DNA from: an uncultured Collinsella sp.
GTDB taxonomy: Bacteria; Actinomycetota; Coriobacteriia; Coriobacteriales; Coriobacteriaceae
Direction: 5' to 3'
Length of the DNA: 6,242 nt
Assembly: GCA_900544205.1 (NCBI GenBank)
Contig: UQUG01000088.1
Coordinates: forward strand, 1-6,242
In this document: piece by piece, positions 1 through 5,745 of the stretch
Layout of the letters: each line of letters begins with the position of its first letter
Numbering within the stretch: the stretch's first letter is position 1
The notes under the pieces: model-generated
Told to the model about the DNA's origin: nothing
The model's input: the letters and a program-made list of their open reading frames with translations, nothing else
Database searches by the model: none
Translations under genes and position numbers: made by a program

Positions 1-381
1 CCGCTGCTCAACGCCCTGGCCGACCGCATCATCGCGGTGCGCGGCAACTGCGACGCCGAGGTCGACCAGATGGTGCTCGACTTCCCCGTCATGGCCGACT
101 ACGCCACGCTGTTCGACGAGACCGGCCGCGAGCTGTTCCTGACGCACGGCCATGTCTTTGGCGCCGGCATGCACAACAGCGTCGACCACGCGCCCGCGCT
201 GCCCGAGGGCTCCGCGCTCGTCTACGGTCACACGCACATCAAGGTCAACGAGGAAAGCGCCGCGCACCCGGGCCTGTGGCTCTTCAACCCCGGTAGCGTG
301 AGCATTCCCAAAGACGGCACGCACAGCTACGGCATCTACGAGGGCGGCGCGTTCCGCCATGTGATCCTGGAGGAGGAATAA
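1..381 (+). CDS. yfcE: YfcE-type metallophosphodiesterase, 3' part (5' end outside window)
   Basis: This is a calcineurin-like metallophosphoesterase of the YfcE/MJ0936 family. These are small cytosolic enzymes that need a divalent metal and hydrolyse phosphodiester model substrates; their physiological substrate is unsettled. The frame is open from base 1, giving 126 visible residues. About 60 residues are missing compared with E. coli YfcE (184 aa), including the N-terminal DxHG and GDxxxxG metal motifs. Visible metal-site motifs, numbered within the fragment, are GNCD (15-18), THGH (48-51) and GHTH (76-79), followed by the family signature NPGSVSIPK (96-104). The run RGNCDAEVDQM is nearly identical to that of E. 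coli YfcE as I recall it. A GTG at position 37 could be taken for a start, but it falls inside this conserved motif, so it is internal. The gene ends 2 nt before mazG, and its last codons carry the mazG ribosome binding site, which implies co-transcription. Confidence 0.93.
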   Translation, partial: PLLNALADRIIAVRGNCDAEVDQMVLDFPVMADYATLFDETGRELFLTHGHVFGAGMHNSVDHAPALPEGSALVYGHTHIKVNEESAAHPGLWLFNPGSVSIPKDGTHSYGIYEGGAFRHVILEEE

Positions 382-383
382 CC

Positions 384-1244
384 ATGGCGCAGCACATGGC
401 TCAGCAAAATGCCGAGGGCTCGCGCGATCTGTCCACGCTGGTAGACGCGTCGACCGAGCTGCAGCATCTGGTGCAGACCATCTGGCGACTGCGTCAGCCC
501 GATGGCTGCCCGTGGGACCGTGAGCAGACACATCAGAGCATCGGCAAGAACATGATTGAGGAGGCCTACGAGGCGCTCGACTGCATCGAGGCCGACGACG
601 CGGCGCATCTGCGCGAGGAGCTGGGCGACGTGCTCATGCAGGTAGTGTTGCATGCGCAGATCGCGGCGGACGCCGGAGAGTTTACGCTGGCCGACGTGGC
701 GCGCGATATCGACGCCAAGCTCATCCGCCGCCACCCACACGTGTTTGGCGATGCGGATGCCGACAACTCCGACGAGGTACTCAAGATTTGGGACGAGGTC
801 AAGCTTGCCGAGAAGGCCGCCAAGGACAAGGCCGTGACGGCAGGCGAGGCCGCGCCCGAGGGTCTGCTCGATGGTGTGCCCACGCATCTGCCGGCGCTGA
901 TGCAGGCGCAGAAGGTGTCGCGCAAGGCAGCTGCCGTGGGCTTTGAGTGGGAGACGGTCCAGGACGTGTGGGACGAGGTCGCCGAGGAACGTGCCGAGTT
1001 TGAGGCCGAGGCCCCTGGCTCGCCCGAGCGCGAGATGGAGTTTGGCGATCTGCTCTTTGCCCTGGTCAACGTTGCGCGCAAAGAGGGGATTGACGCCGAG
1101 AGCACCCTTCGTGCCAGCACGGCAAAGTTCCGCCGTCGCTGGGCCGCGATGGAGCAGATGGCGGCCGATGCTCACGTGGATCTTGCCGAGCTTTCGACCC
1201 ACGGCCTCAACGACCTGTGGGACGCAGCAAAGGCAGGGGAGTAA
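384..1244 (+). CDS. mazG: Nucleoside triphosphate pyrophosphohydrolase MazG
   Basis: MazG hydrolyses (d)NTPs to the monophosphate and pyrophosphate, cleaning the nucleotide pool in the cytosol. The protein has 286 aa, against 263 in E. coli, with the extra length mostly at the N-terminus. It has the two tandem all-alpha MazG domains. Domain 1 shows GCPWD (41-45), the metal-binding EExxE-type cluster (E59, E60, E63), REELGDVL (77-84) and RRHPHVF (115-121). Domain 2 shows KAAAVGFEW (181-189), the acidic helix 197-209, EMEFGDLLF (217-225) and KFRRR (248-252). Both catalytic acidic sets are intact, so the enzyme should be active. The start at 384 has a GGAGGAGG ribosome binding site 7 nt upstream, inside the end of the preceding gene. 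A second ATG at 396 has no such site. The gene is translationally close-coupled to yfcE and is followed by a hairpin terminator. Confidence 0.96.
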   Translation: MAQHMAQQNAEGSRDLSTLVDASTELQHLVQTIWRLRQPDGCPWDREQTHQSIGKNMIEEAYEALDCIEADDAAHLREELGDVLMQVVLHAQIAADAGEFTLADVARDIDAKLIRRHPHVFGDADADNSDEVLKIWDEVKLAEKAAKDKAVTAGEAAPEGLLDGVPTHLPALMQAQKVSRKAAAVGFEWETVQDVWDEVAEERAEFEAEAPGSPEREMEFGDLLFALVNVARKEGIDAESTLRASTAKFRRRWAAMEQMAADAHVDLAELSTHGLNDLWDAAKAGE

Positions 1245-1248
1245 GACT

Positions 1249-1294
1249 GCGGGAACGACGGGCTGACACGCCTCATCGTTCCCGCTAAATTTTT
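1249..1294 (+). terminator. Intrinsic terminator of the yfcE-mazG unit
   Basis: A perfect 10-bp stem (1249-1258 with 1276-1285, GCGGGAACGA) begins 4 nt after the mazG stop codon. The apex adds a 3-bp pairing (1261-1263 with 1270-1272). A short AT-rich stretch ending in five T residues (1290-1294) follows. The T run is separated from the stem by TAAA, so it is good but not textbook. It separates mazG from eno. Confidence 0.72.
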
Positions 1295-1315
1295 CGAAAA
1301 TCAAGTGTATCCCTC

Positions 1316-1360
1316 GGCTAACTTAGGGCATAATGCAAAAAGTGCGACATGGCTAACTTA
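1316..1360 (+). repeat. 10-bp direct repeat bracketing the eno -10 region
   Basis: GGCTAACTTA occurs at 1316-1325 and again, identically, at 1351-1360, with starts 35 bp apart. The first copy lies in the promoter spacer just upstream of the CATAAT box. It also contains a small dyad, CTAA-C-TTAG (1318-1326). The second copy lies just after the expected transcription start. A regulator-binding role is inference. Confidence 0.5.
1329..1334 (+). promoter_or_regulatory. Candidate -10 element of the eno promoter
   Basis: CATAAT matches the TATAAT consensus in 5 of 6 positions. It sits downstream of the mazG terminator and about 100 nt upstream of the eno start codon. No convincing -35 hexamer is visible at 16-18 bp spacing. 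A start near 1341 would give a leader of about 93 nt. Confidence 0.4.
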
Positions 1361-1367
1361 CGGAGAC

Positions 1368-1380
1368 GCACCGATGGTGC
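1368..1380 (+). other. Small hairpin in the eno leader
   Basis: GCACC (1368-1372) pairs with GGTGC (1376-1380) across a 3-nt GAT loop in the untranslated leader of eno. It is short and far from the ribosome binding site (about 1421-1429). It could stabilise the mRNA or have no role. It does not resemble any riboswitch I know. Confidence 0.3.
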
Positions 1381-1433
1381 ACGGTCAGCCGGTCGCTTGC
1401 ATCCACTACGTTTCCAAGTGAGAGGGAGACAAC

Positions 1434-2723
1434 ATGAGCGATATTTTGGATGTCTACGGTCGCGAGGTGCTCGACAGCCGCGGCAATCCCACCGTCGAGG
1501 TCGAGGTCGTGCTCGAGGACGGCAGCTTTGGCCGTGCAATGGTGCCTTCGGGTGCTTCGACCGGCGCCTTTGAGGCCTGCGAGCTGCGCGATGGCGACAA
1601 GGGCCGCTACCTGGGCAAGGGCGTTTCGCAGGCCGTCGAGCATGTCAACAACGAGTGCGCTAACGCCGTCGTGGGCCTCGACGCCTTCGACCAGCGCGCC
1701 GTCGATGCCGCGCTGATTGCCGCGGACGGTACCCCCAACAAGACCAAGCTCGGTGCCAACGCCATCCTGGGCGTGTCGCTGGCCGTCGCCCGCGCCGCTG
1801 CCGAGTCGGCGGGCCTGTCGCTGTACCAGTATCTGGGCGGCGTCAATGCCCACCTGCTGCCCACGCCCATGATGAACATCCTCAACGGCGGTGTGCATGC
1901 CGACAATAACGTCGACTTCCAGGAGTTCATGATCATGCCGGTGGGCGCCCCGAGCTTTGCCGAGGGCCTGCGTTGGTGCGCCGAGGTCTACCACACCCTC
2001 AAGGGCGTGCTGCACGAGGCCGGCCTGGGCGGCGGCGTGGGCGACGAGGGCGGCTTTGCGCCCAACCTCAAGACCAATGCCGAGCCGTTCGAGTACATCA
2101 CCAAGGCCGTGGAGAAGGCCGGCTTTAAGCCCGGCGTCGACTTCATGTACGCCATGGACCCGGCCTCGACCGAGTTCTACAACGCCGAGACCGGCATGTA
2201 CGAGCTCAAGGGCGAGGGCGTTGAGTATACGAGCGCTCAGATGGTCGATTACTGGGAGAAGCTCGTCGACACCTATCCCATCATCTCCATCGAGGACGGC
2301 ATGGCCGAGGAGGACTGGGGCGGATGGGTCGAGCTTACCCGCCGCATTGGCAACAAGGTGCAGCTGGTGGGTGACGACCTGTTCGTCACTAACACCGAGC
2401 GCCTCAAGAAGGGCATCGAGCTGGGCGCCGCCAACGCGATCCTGGTCAAGGTCAACCAGATCGGCACACTCACCGAGTCGCTCGAGGCCATCGAGACCGC
2501 CAAGGAGGCTGGTTACGCCTGCATCGTGAGCCACCGTTCCGGCGAGACCGAGGACTCCACGATTGCCGACCTGGTCGTGGGCGTCAACGCCGGCCAGATT
2601 AAGTCGGGTGCCCCGTGCCGCAGCGACCGTATTGCCAAGTACAACCAGCTCATCCGCATCGAGGACGAGCTCGAAGGCAGCGCGCGCTACGCCGGCAAGT
2701 CTGCGTTCTACAACATCCGCTAA
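1434..2723 (+). CDS. eno: Enolase (phosphopyruvate hydratase)
   Basis: Enolase interconverts 2-phosphoglycerate and phosphoenolpyruvate in glycolysis, using Mg2+. The length of 429 aa is typical of bacterial enolases. The N-terminal domain carries DSRGNPTVEVEV (14-25) and the mobile loop SGASTG (39-44). The barrel carries H155 in NGGVHADN, E164, E205 in GDEGGFAP and the Mg2+ ligands D242, E287 and D314. It also carries catalytic K339 within the family signature ILVKVNQIGTLTES (336-349), H367 in SHRSGETED, and K390. Every expected catalytic and metal residue is present. The start has an AGAGGGAGA ribosome binding site 4-5 nt upstream, and the N-terminus aligns with known enolases. The gene is probably monocistronic, lying between two terminators with its own promoter. 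Codon use is strongly biased to GC-ending codons, as expected for a highly expressed gene. Confidence 0.99.
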   Translation: MSDILDVYGREVLDSRGNPTVEVEVVLEDGSFGRAMVPSGASTGAFEACELRDGDKGRYLGKGVSQAVEHVNNECANAVVGLDAFDQRAVDAALIAADGTPNKTKLGANAILGVSLAVARAAAESAGLSLYQYLGGVNAHLLPTPMMNILNGGVHADNNVDFQEFMIMPVGAPSFAEGLRWCAEVYHTLKGVLHEAGLGGGVGDEGGFAPNLKTNAEPFEYITKAVEKAGFKPGVDFMYAMDPASTEFYNAETGMYELKGEGVEYTSAQMVDYWEKLVDTYPIISIEDGMAEEDWGGWVELTRRIGNKVQLVGDDLFVTNTERLKKGIELGAANAILVKVNQIGTLTESLEAIETAKEAGYACIVSHRSGETEDSTIADLVVGVNAGQIKSGAPCRSDRIAKYNQLIRIEDELEGSARYAGKSAFYNIR

Positions 2724-2735
2724 ACGGGCGAATTT

Positions 2736-2827
2736 GGCGAGGGGGAGGCTGACTCGGTTCCTCCTCGCCTTGGCTGGATGCCGCAAAGCACTATGGGCGC
2801 TGGGCCATACGGCTCAGCGCCTTTTTT
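2736..2827 (+). terminator. Strong intrinsic terminator after eno, with an upstream accessory hairpin
   Basis: The terminator proper is at 2796-2827. An 11-bp stem (2796-2806 with 2811-2821, one G-T wobble) closes a 4-nt ATAC loop and is followed directly by six T residues (2822-2827). Upstream, at 2736-2769, a second hairpin pairs GGCGAGG with CCTCGCC and extends inward with some wobble pairs. It lacks a T run, so it may be a stabilising 3' hairpin rather than a terminator. Confidence 0.9.
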
Positions 2828-2866
2828 ATGTCGAGCAAAGGCTGGCGAAGGCGGTGCGGGCGCTCG

Positions 2867-2875
2867 TGCTATAAC
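2867..2875 (+). promoter_or_regulatory. Candidate extended -10 promoter of the ftsB-ppx unit
   Basis: TGC-TATAAC is an extended -10 element (TGn followed by a 5 of 6 match to TATAAT). It lies 40 nt after the eno terminator and 43 nt before the ftsB ATG. The -35 region (about 2847-2852) does not match consensus, as is common for extended -10 promoters. A start near 2882 would leave a leader of about 37 nt. Confidence 0.5.
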
Positions 2876-2918
2876 TAAAGGACTTAGCGCAAACAAACCT
2901 CAACCGCACAAGGCGCAC

Positions 2919-3680
2919 ATGGATCAGATTTACGACAACAGGTACTATTCCGCCGGTTCGCGCGAACCGTCACCTCGCCGTGCACATTCGGTGCAGCTTG
3001 GCGGGTCTGGTTATGCTGGCGCCGATCGCTCCAGGTATAGCTCGCCGGCGACTTCGCATCTCAATGCTCAGCCAAATAGTTCCTCGGACAGTCCGGTGCG
3101 CCCATCGCGTTCCAAGCAAGCGTCGCGCCCTTCGACCCAGGCGTCCGACAAGCCGCGCCGTCCCTCAAGCCGTCTTTCCGGCTCGGACTTTATGCACTAC
3201 GCCAACGACAACGCAGTGGTCAAGGCAATTTACGACTTTACCCACGGTCCTCAGCGAGGGCTGTTTATCGGTATTGTCGTCGCCCTGGTGCTCGTGAGCC
3301 TGTATTTCCCCGTGCGCGATCTGTACGTGGCAAAGCGTTCGAGCGATATCTTGGCCAAGCAGGTCGAGATTCGTCAGCAATACAATGATGAGCTGCAAAA
3401 AAGCGTCGACAAGCTGCTCTCGGAGGAGGGTATCAAGGACGCGGCATCCGAAGACTTGGGCCTGGTGATGCCCGGCGAGAAGAGGATTGACGTGCTGGGT
3501 CTGGATGACGATTTGGACTCGTCGTCGAGCAAAAAGTCCTCGAACGCCAAGAAGGCCAGCGAAGTTGCCAAAGAGATTGAAGAAGTCGGTAAGGACGCGC
3601 CGTGGTACATCCAGGCGCTCGACATGCTGTTTGGGTTTAACGGTGTCGAGGGTCAGACGGTCGTGTCCAACGGCAAATAG
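2919..3680 (+). CDS. ftsB: FtsB/DivIC-family septum formation initiator with long disordered N-terminus
   Basis: This is predicted to be a bitopic divisome protein. FtsB/DivIC partners FtsL and FtsQ/DivIB and helps activate septal peptidoglycan synthesis. The 253 aa are arranged as follows: a cytosolic segment of about 110 residues whose first 90 are rich in Ser, Arg and Pro; one transmembrane helix (about 114-132); a coiled coil (about 137-170); the family-typical LGLVMPGEKRI (180-190); and a low-complexity Asp/Ser/Lys stretch (195-212) before a C-terminal tail. The frame stays open upstream to an ATG at 2778, but that start would span the eno terminator and the candidate promoter. I therefore chose the ATG at 2919, which has a weak AAGG site about 5 nt upstream. 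The position between eno and ppx matches Rv1024 (FtsB) of Mycobacterium tuberculosis. The family is fairly sure; FtsB versus DivIC is naming only. Confidence 0.85.
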   Translation: MDQIYDNRYYSAGSREPSPRRAHSVQLGGSGYAGADRSRYSSPATSHLNAQPNSSSDSPVRPSRSKQASRPSTQASDKPRRPSSRLSGSDFMHYANDNAVVKAIYDFTHGPQRGLFIGIVVALVLVSLYFPVRDLYVAKRSSDILAKQVEIRQQYNDELQKSVDKLLSEEGIKDAASEDLGLVMPGEKRIDVLGLDDDLDSSSSKKSSNAKKASEVAKEIEEVGKDAPWYIQALDMLFGFNGVEGQTVVSNGK

Positions 3681-3700
3681 CGCCCGGAGGGGAGCCCGCA

Positions 3701-4702
3701 ATGACAAATTGCAAACGCTATAAGGTGGCGGCGATCGACCTGGGAACGGTGTCGTCGCGACTGGTGTTGGCCCAGGTCGAGGGCGGGGCGATCGTGGAAT
3801 CGTCCAAGCACACCGAGATTACCGACCTGGGCGAGGGCGTGGACGCGACAGGTCGCTTTTGCGAGGCGGCTGTTGAGCGCGTGCTCGCTGCGTGCCGGAT
3901 GTTTGTGGACGAGGCCCGTGCCTTTGGGGCCGTGTGCATCTGCACCACGTGCACGAGCGCCGCGCGCGATGCGTCCAATGCCGCCCTGCTGCTGGACGGC
4001 CTGCGCGAGCTGGGGCTCGAACCGCAGGTGATTCCGGGCGAGGTCGAGGCGCGCCTGACGTTTTTTGGCGTGGCGCACGACTTTGCTGGCGAGCGCATCA
4101 TTGTTGCCGATTCGGGTGGCGGATCCACGGAGCTCGCGACGGGCGTCTATGCGCCGGAGCGCGGCGTCTTTGCGCTGGAGGGAACGCGCTCGCTGGACAT
4201 CGGTTGTCGCCGCGTGACCGAGCGGTTTTTCTCGGTGTTGCCGCCTGCGGACGGCGAACTTGCTGCCGCTGCCAACTGGGCGGGCGAGCAGTTCGCCGCC
4301 TATTTTGAGGGCCTGCCCAGCGACTTTGAGCGCGCCGAACGCTTGGTCGCAGTGGGCGGCACGGTGACTACGCTGGTGGCTCTGGTCCACGAGCTGGAAC
4401 CGTATGATTCGAGCTTCGTGCACCTGCGCGAGCTTTCGCTGGAGCAGGTCTCGGCCGCTATCGAGCGCATGTCCACGCTGGACGCGGACAGCATCGCCGC
4501 GCTACCGGGTGTGCAGCCCAAACGCGCGGGCGTGATCTTGGCAGGTGCCGTGGTAATCCGCGAGCTCATGCGAGCCGGCGGTTACGACATGCTCACCGTA
4601 AGCGAGAACAGCCTCCTCGCCGGCATGGCCGCCACCATCAACGAGACCCTCGACGGCGCCGCCCCCACCATCGCCTGGACCCCAGAGCTCAGTACCTTCT
4701 AA
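3701..4702 (+). CDS. ppx: Ppx/GppA-family exopolyphosphatase / guanosine pentaphosphatase
   Basis: Members remove terminal phosphates from inorganic polyphosphate, or convert pppGpp to ppGpp; which applies here cannot be read from sequence. The 333 aa form the two actin-like ASKHA subdomains only, as in short actinobacterial Ppx proteins, without the C-terminal HD-like region of E. coli PPX (about 513 aa). Motifs: phosphate-binding loop AIDLGTVSSRL (11-21), GEVEARLTF (113-121) with the likely catalytic Glu at 116, DSGGGSTEL (137-145), VAVGGTVTTL (216-225) and RAGVILAGAVVIRELM (275-290). Val17 replaces the Asn usual in the DxG(T/S)NS loop. The start has a GGAGGGGA ribosome binding site 7 nt upstream. 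The gene follows ftsB after only 20 nt, so it is co-transcribed. A large inverted repeat begins just after the stop codon. Confidence 0.92.
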   Translation: MTNCKRYKVAAIDLGTVSSRLVLAQVEGGAIVESSKHTEITDLGEGVDATGRFCEAAVERVLAACRMFVDEARAFGAVCICTTCTSAARDASNAALLLDGLRELGLEPQVIPGEVEARLTFFGVAHDFAGERIIVADSGGGSTELATGVYAPERGVFALEGTRSLDIGCRRVTERFFSVLPPADGELAAAANWAGEQFAAYFEGLPSDFERAERLVAVGGTVTTLVALVHELEPYDSSFVHLRELSLEQVSAAIERMSTLDADSIAALPGVQPKRAGVILAGAVVIRELMRAGGYDMLTVSENSLLAGMAATINETLDGAAPTIAWTPELSTF

Positions 4703-4703
4703 A

Positions 4704-4774
4704 TAAGTTGCGGTGAAATAGTTCCTAAATGGGCCGGTAAACGGCCAAAACAGGAACTATTCCACCGCAACTTA
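4704..4774. repeat. Near-perfect 71-bp inverted repeat after ppx
   Basis: Arms of 23 nt (4704-4726 and 4752-4774) are complementary with a single mismatch (A4716 opposite C4762). The arms contain TTGCGGTG and ATAGTTCCT and their reverse complements. The 25-nt centre holds a second palindrome, GGCCG-GTAAA-CGGCC (4732-4746). The element starts one base after the ppx stop and ends 69 nt before tRNA-Leu, between convergent transcription units. There is no T run after either arm, so it is not a standard intrinsic terminator. It could still block or protect the ppx mRNA 3' end. A MITE- or REP-like dispersed element is an alternative that one window cannot test. I see no target-site duplication. Confidence 0.85.
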
Positions 4775-4791
4775 AAGCCCCACCGGCATCC

Positions 4792-4830
4792 AAAAGAAAC
4801 GAGCCCGCATCCCTGGGGAACACGGGCTCG
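4792..4830 (-). terminator. Intrinsic terminator of the tRNA-Leu transcript
   Basis: A perfect 8-bp stem CGAGCCCG/CGGGCTCG (4800-4807 with 4823-4830) is followed, reading on the minus strand, by G then TTTCTTTT (4792-4799). It lies 12 nt downstream of the tRNA 3' end. There is no T run on the plus-strand side. Confidence 0.8.
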
Positions 4831-4842
4831 CAAGCAATCACA

Positions 4843-4927
4843 TGGTAGGGGCGGTGGGACTCGAACCCACAATCCTTGCGGCGAGAGATTTTAAGTCTCC
4901 TGCGTATGCCAATTCCGCCACGCCCCC
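4843..4927 (-). tRNA. tRNA-Leu (anticodon UAA)
   Basis: This is an 85-nt type II tRNA with the CCA end encoded (4843-4845). The acceptor stem pairs GGGGGCG with CGCCCCT (G-U at the first pair), with A as discriminator. The D arm has a GCG/CGC stem and TTGG in the loop. The anticodon stem GGAGA/TCTCT closes the loop CTTAAAA, so the anticodon is TAA (4891-4893), reading UUA and probably UUG. The 13-nt variable arm carries a short CC-GCAA-GG hairpin, as expected for tRNA-Leu. The T arm is GTGGG-TTCGAGT-CCCAC. UUA is a rare codon in such a GC-rich genome. Confidence 0.97.
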
Positions 4928-4938
4928 GTGAGACTAGA

Positions 4939-4947
4939 AGTCTAGCA
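4939..4947 (-). promoter_or_regulatory. Candidate extended -10 promoter for tRNA-Leu
   Basis: On the minus strand, TGC-TAGACT is an extended -10 element (4 of 6 in the hexamer). It would start transcription about 5 nt before the mature tRNA 5' end. No clear -35 hexamer is seen; that region falls within the end of the upstream minus-strand gene. The tRNA may instead be co-transcribed with that gene, since no terminator lies between them. Confidence 0.3.
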
Positions 4948-4958
4948 CAAGCCGCTCA

Positions 4959-5582
4959 TTACGCGTTGACGGCCATCGAGTGCCGGCCCGACTTTTCCAA
5001 GTACTCGGCAAACTTGGCCTCGTCGCCTTTGTTCTTGTACTGTAGGGCCAACAGGTACTCCAAGCGGCAACCCTTAACCTTATCGTCGCCGGCCTCCTCG
5101 AGCATGCGCTCCAGCTCGGGAATGTCGTTGTGGCGCTTGAGGATCATCGTGTCGTACATCAGCTGACACTCGTGCGCAACTGCCTCGGCCTGACCGCCCT
5201 CAAAGCCCTTGATCTCGTGCAACAGTTCCTTGGACTTTTTGCGGTCCTCCTGGCCAACATAGTAGTTAAAGGCTTTGATCACCAGGTCGACGCGCTGCAT
5301 CTTGGGGAGGTTGAGTCCCAGCAGCAGGTCGAACATCTCGCTGGCGCGCTCGTGGTCCTCGCGCAGCAGATAGGAGTTCAGACGCAGGTAGTCGCGGTTG
5401 TAGCGCGGGTACAGCATGCTGGTGAGTTTGCCGTCGAGCAAACGATCGAACTCGTCCCACTGCTTGGCAGCCATAAGCTGCTGCAGACGCTTGAACGTGG
5501 TGCGTTTTTTGACGCTAAAGAACACCGACACGGCGATGCAGATGATAACGACGGCGGTCCAGAGGGTGCGGGAATCGGGCAT
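4959..5582 (-). CDS. Uncharacterised single-pass membrane protein with TPR-like helices
   Basis: I do not recognise a named family. The 207-aa product has one N-terminal hydrophobic helix (about 7-24) followed at once by KKRTTFKR. By the positive-inside rule this places the rest of the protein in the cytosol as an anchored soluble domain. Residues 30-200 are almost entirely helical in character, with helix pairs such as 34-50, 62-90, 95-125, 132-150 and 153-195. The spacing suggests a tetratricopeptide-like scaffold for protein-protein contacts, but no canonical TPR motif is perfect. The ATG has a TAAGGA ribosome binding site 7 nt upstream (plus-strand 5590-5595). The stop lies 31 nt before tRNA-Leu on the same strand. 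Function is unknown; a scaffold or adaptor role is only a guess from the fold. Confidence 0.82.
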   Translation of the reverse strand: MPDSRTLWTAVVIICIAVSVFFSVKKRTTFKRLQQLMAAKQWDEFDRLLDGKLTSMLYPRYNRDYLRLNSYLLREDHERASEMFDLLLGLNLPKMQRVDLVIKAFNYYVGQEDRKKSKELLHEIKGFEGGQAEAVAHECQLMYDTMILKRHNDIPELERMLEEAGDDKVKGCRLEYLLALQYKNKGDEAKFAEYLEKSGRHSMAVNA

Positions 5583-5616
5583 ATTGGGGTCCTTAGTCGC
5601 TCATAAAGCGAGCGGT

Positions 5617-5645
5617 ATGACAACACGTACTAGATGTATTATACG
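5617..5645 (+). promoter_or_regulatory. Candidate promoter of the PTS IIB gene
   Basis: ATGACA (5617-5622, 5 of 6 match to TTGACA) and TATACG (5640-5645, 4 of 6 match to TATAAT) are separated by 17 bp. Transcription would start near 5652, giving a leader of about 94 nt. That leader contains a 6-bp hairpin, CGAGCG-CCAT-CGCTCG (5684-5699), with no T run. No catabolite-repression operator is recognised. Confidence 0.3.
5638..5643 (-). promoter_or_regulatory. Candidate -10 element for the membrane TPR-like gene
   Basis: The minus strand reads a perfect TATAAT here, 55 nt upstream of the ATG, implying a leader of about 48 nt. The matching -35 region is poor at 16-18 bp spacing. The site overlaps a candidate promoter of the divergent PTS gene. 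Confidence 0.5.
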
Positions 5646-5745
5646 CAGCGCGCAAGCAAACTGGCATAAAAGTGCATCGAGGCCGAGCGCCATCGCTCGC
5701 TGCGGTACACTTACCTAAAGTAAACCATGAAGGGAGACATTACCT

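Noticed and set aside
336..1304. 322-codon open frame antisense to mazG
   Set aside because: It is a shadow of GC-biased codons in mazG. It reaches across the mazG terminator, has no ribosome binding site I can see and no family resemblance.
1349..1573. Possible leader peptide starting at ATG 1349 in the eno leader
   Set aside because: It runs out of frame deep into eno, has no ribosome binding site and has an Arg-rich nonsense composition.
2736..2769. Hairpin after eno as an independent terminator
   Set aside because: It has no T run downstream, and a much better terminator follows at 2796-2827. It is recorded only as an accessory hairpin.
1353..2786. 477-codon open frame antisense to eno
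   Set aside because: It lies opposite an unmistakable enolase. Its composition (repeated Leu, Gly, Val, His, Asp) is the usual mirror of GC-ending codons, and it has no recognisable domain.
2778..2918. Upstream in-frame extension of ftsB to an ATG at 2778
   Set aside because: It would place the eno terminator hairpin, its T run and the candidate ftsB promoter inside the coding region. The peptide looks non-conserved, and the ATG at 2919 is the better start.
3653..4423. 256-codon open frame antisense to ppx
   Set aside because: It runs opposite conserved Ppx motifs and has mirror-type composition.
5593..5604. Three-codon minus-strand ORF (Met-Ser-Asp-stop) whose stop overlaps the ribosome binding site of the membrane protein gene
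   Set aside because: It has no ribosome binding site of its own and is short enough to arise by chance. It would be worth revisiting only if conserved in relatives.
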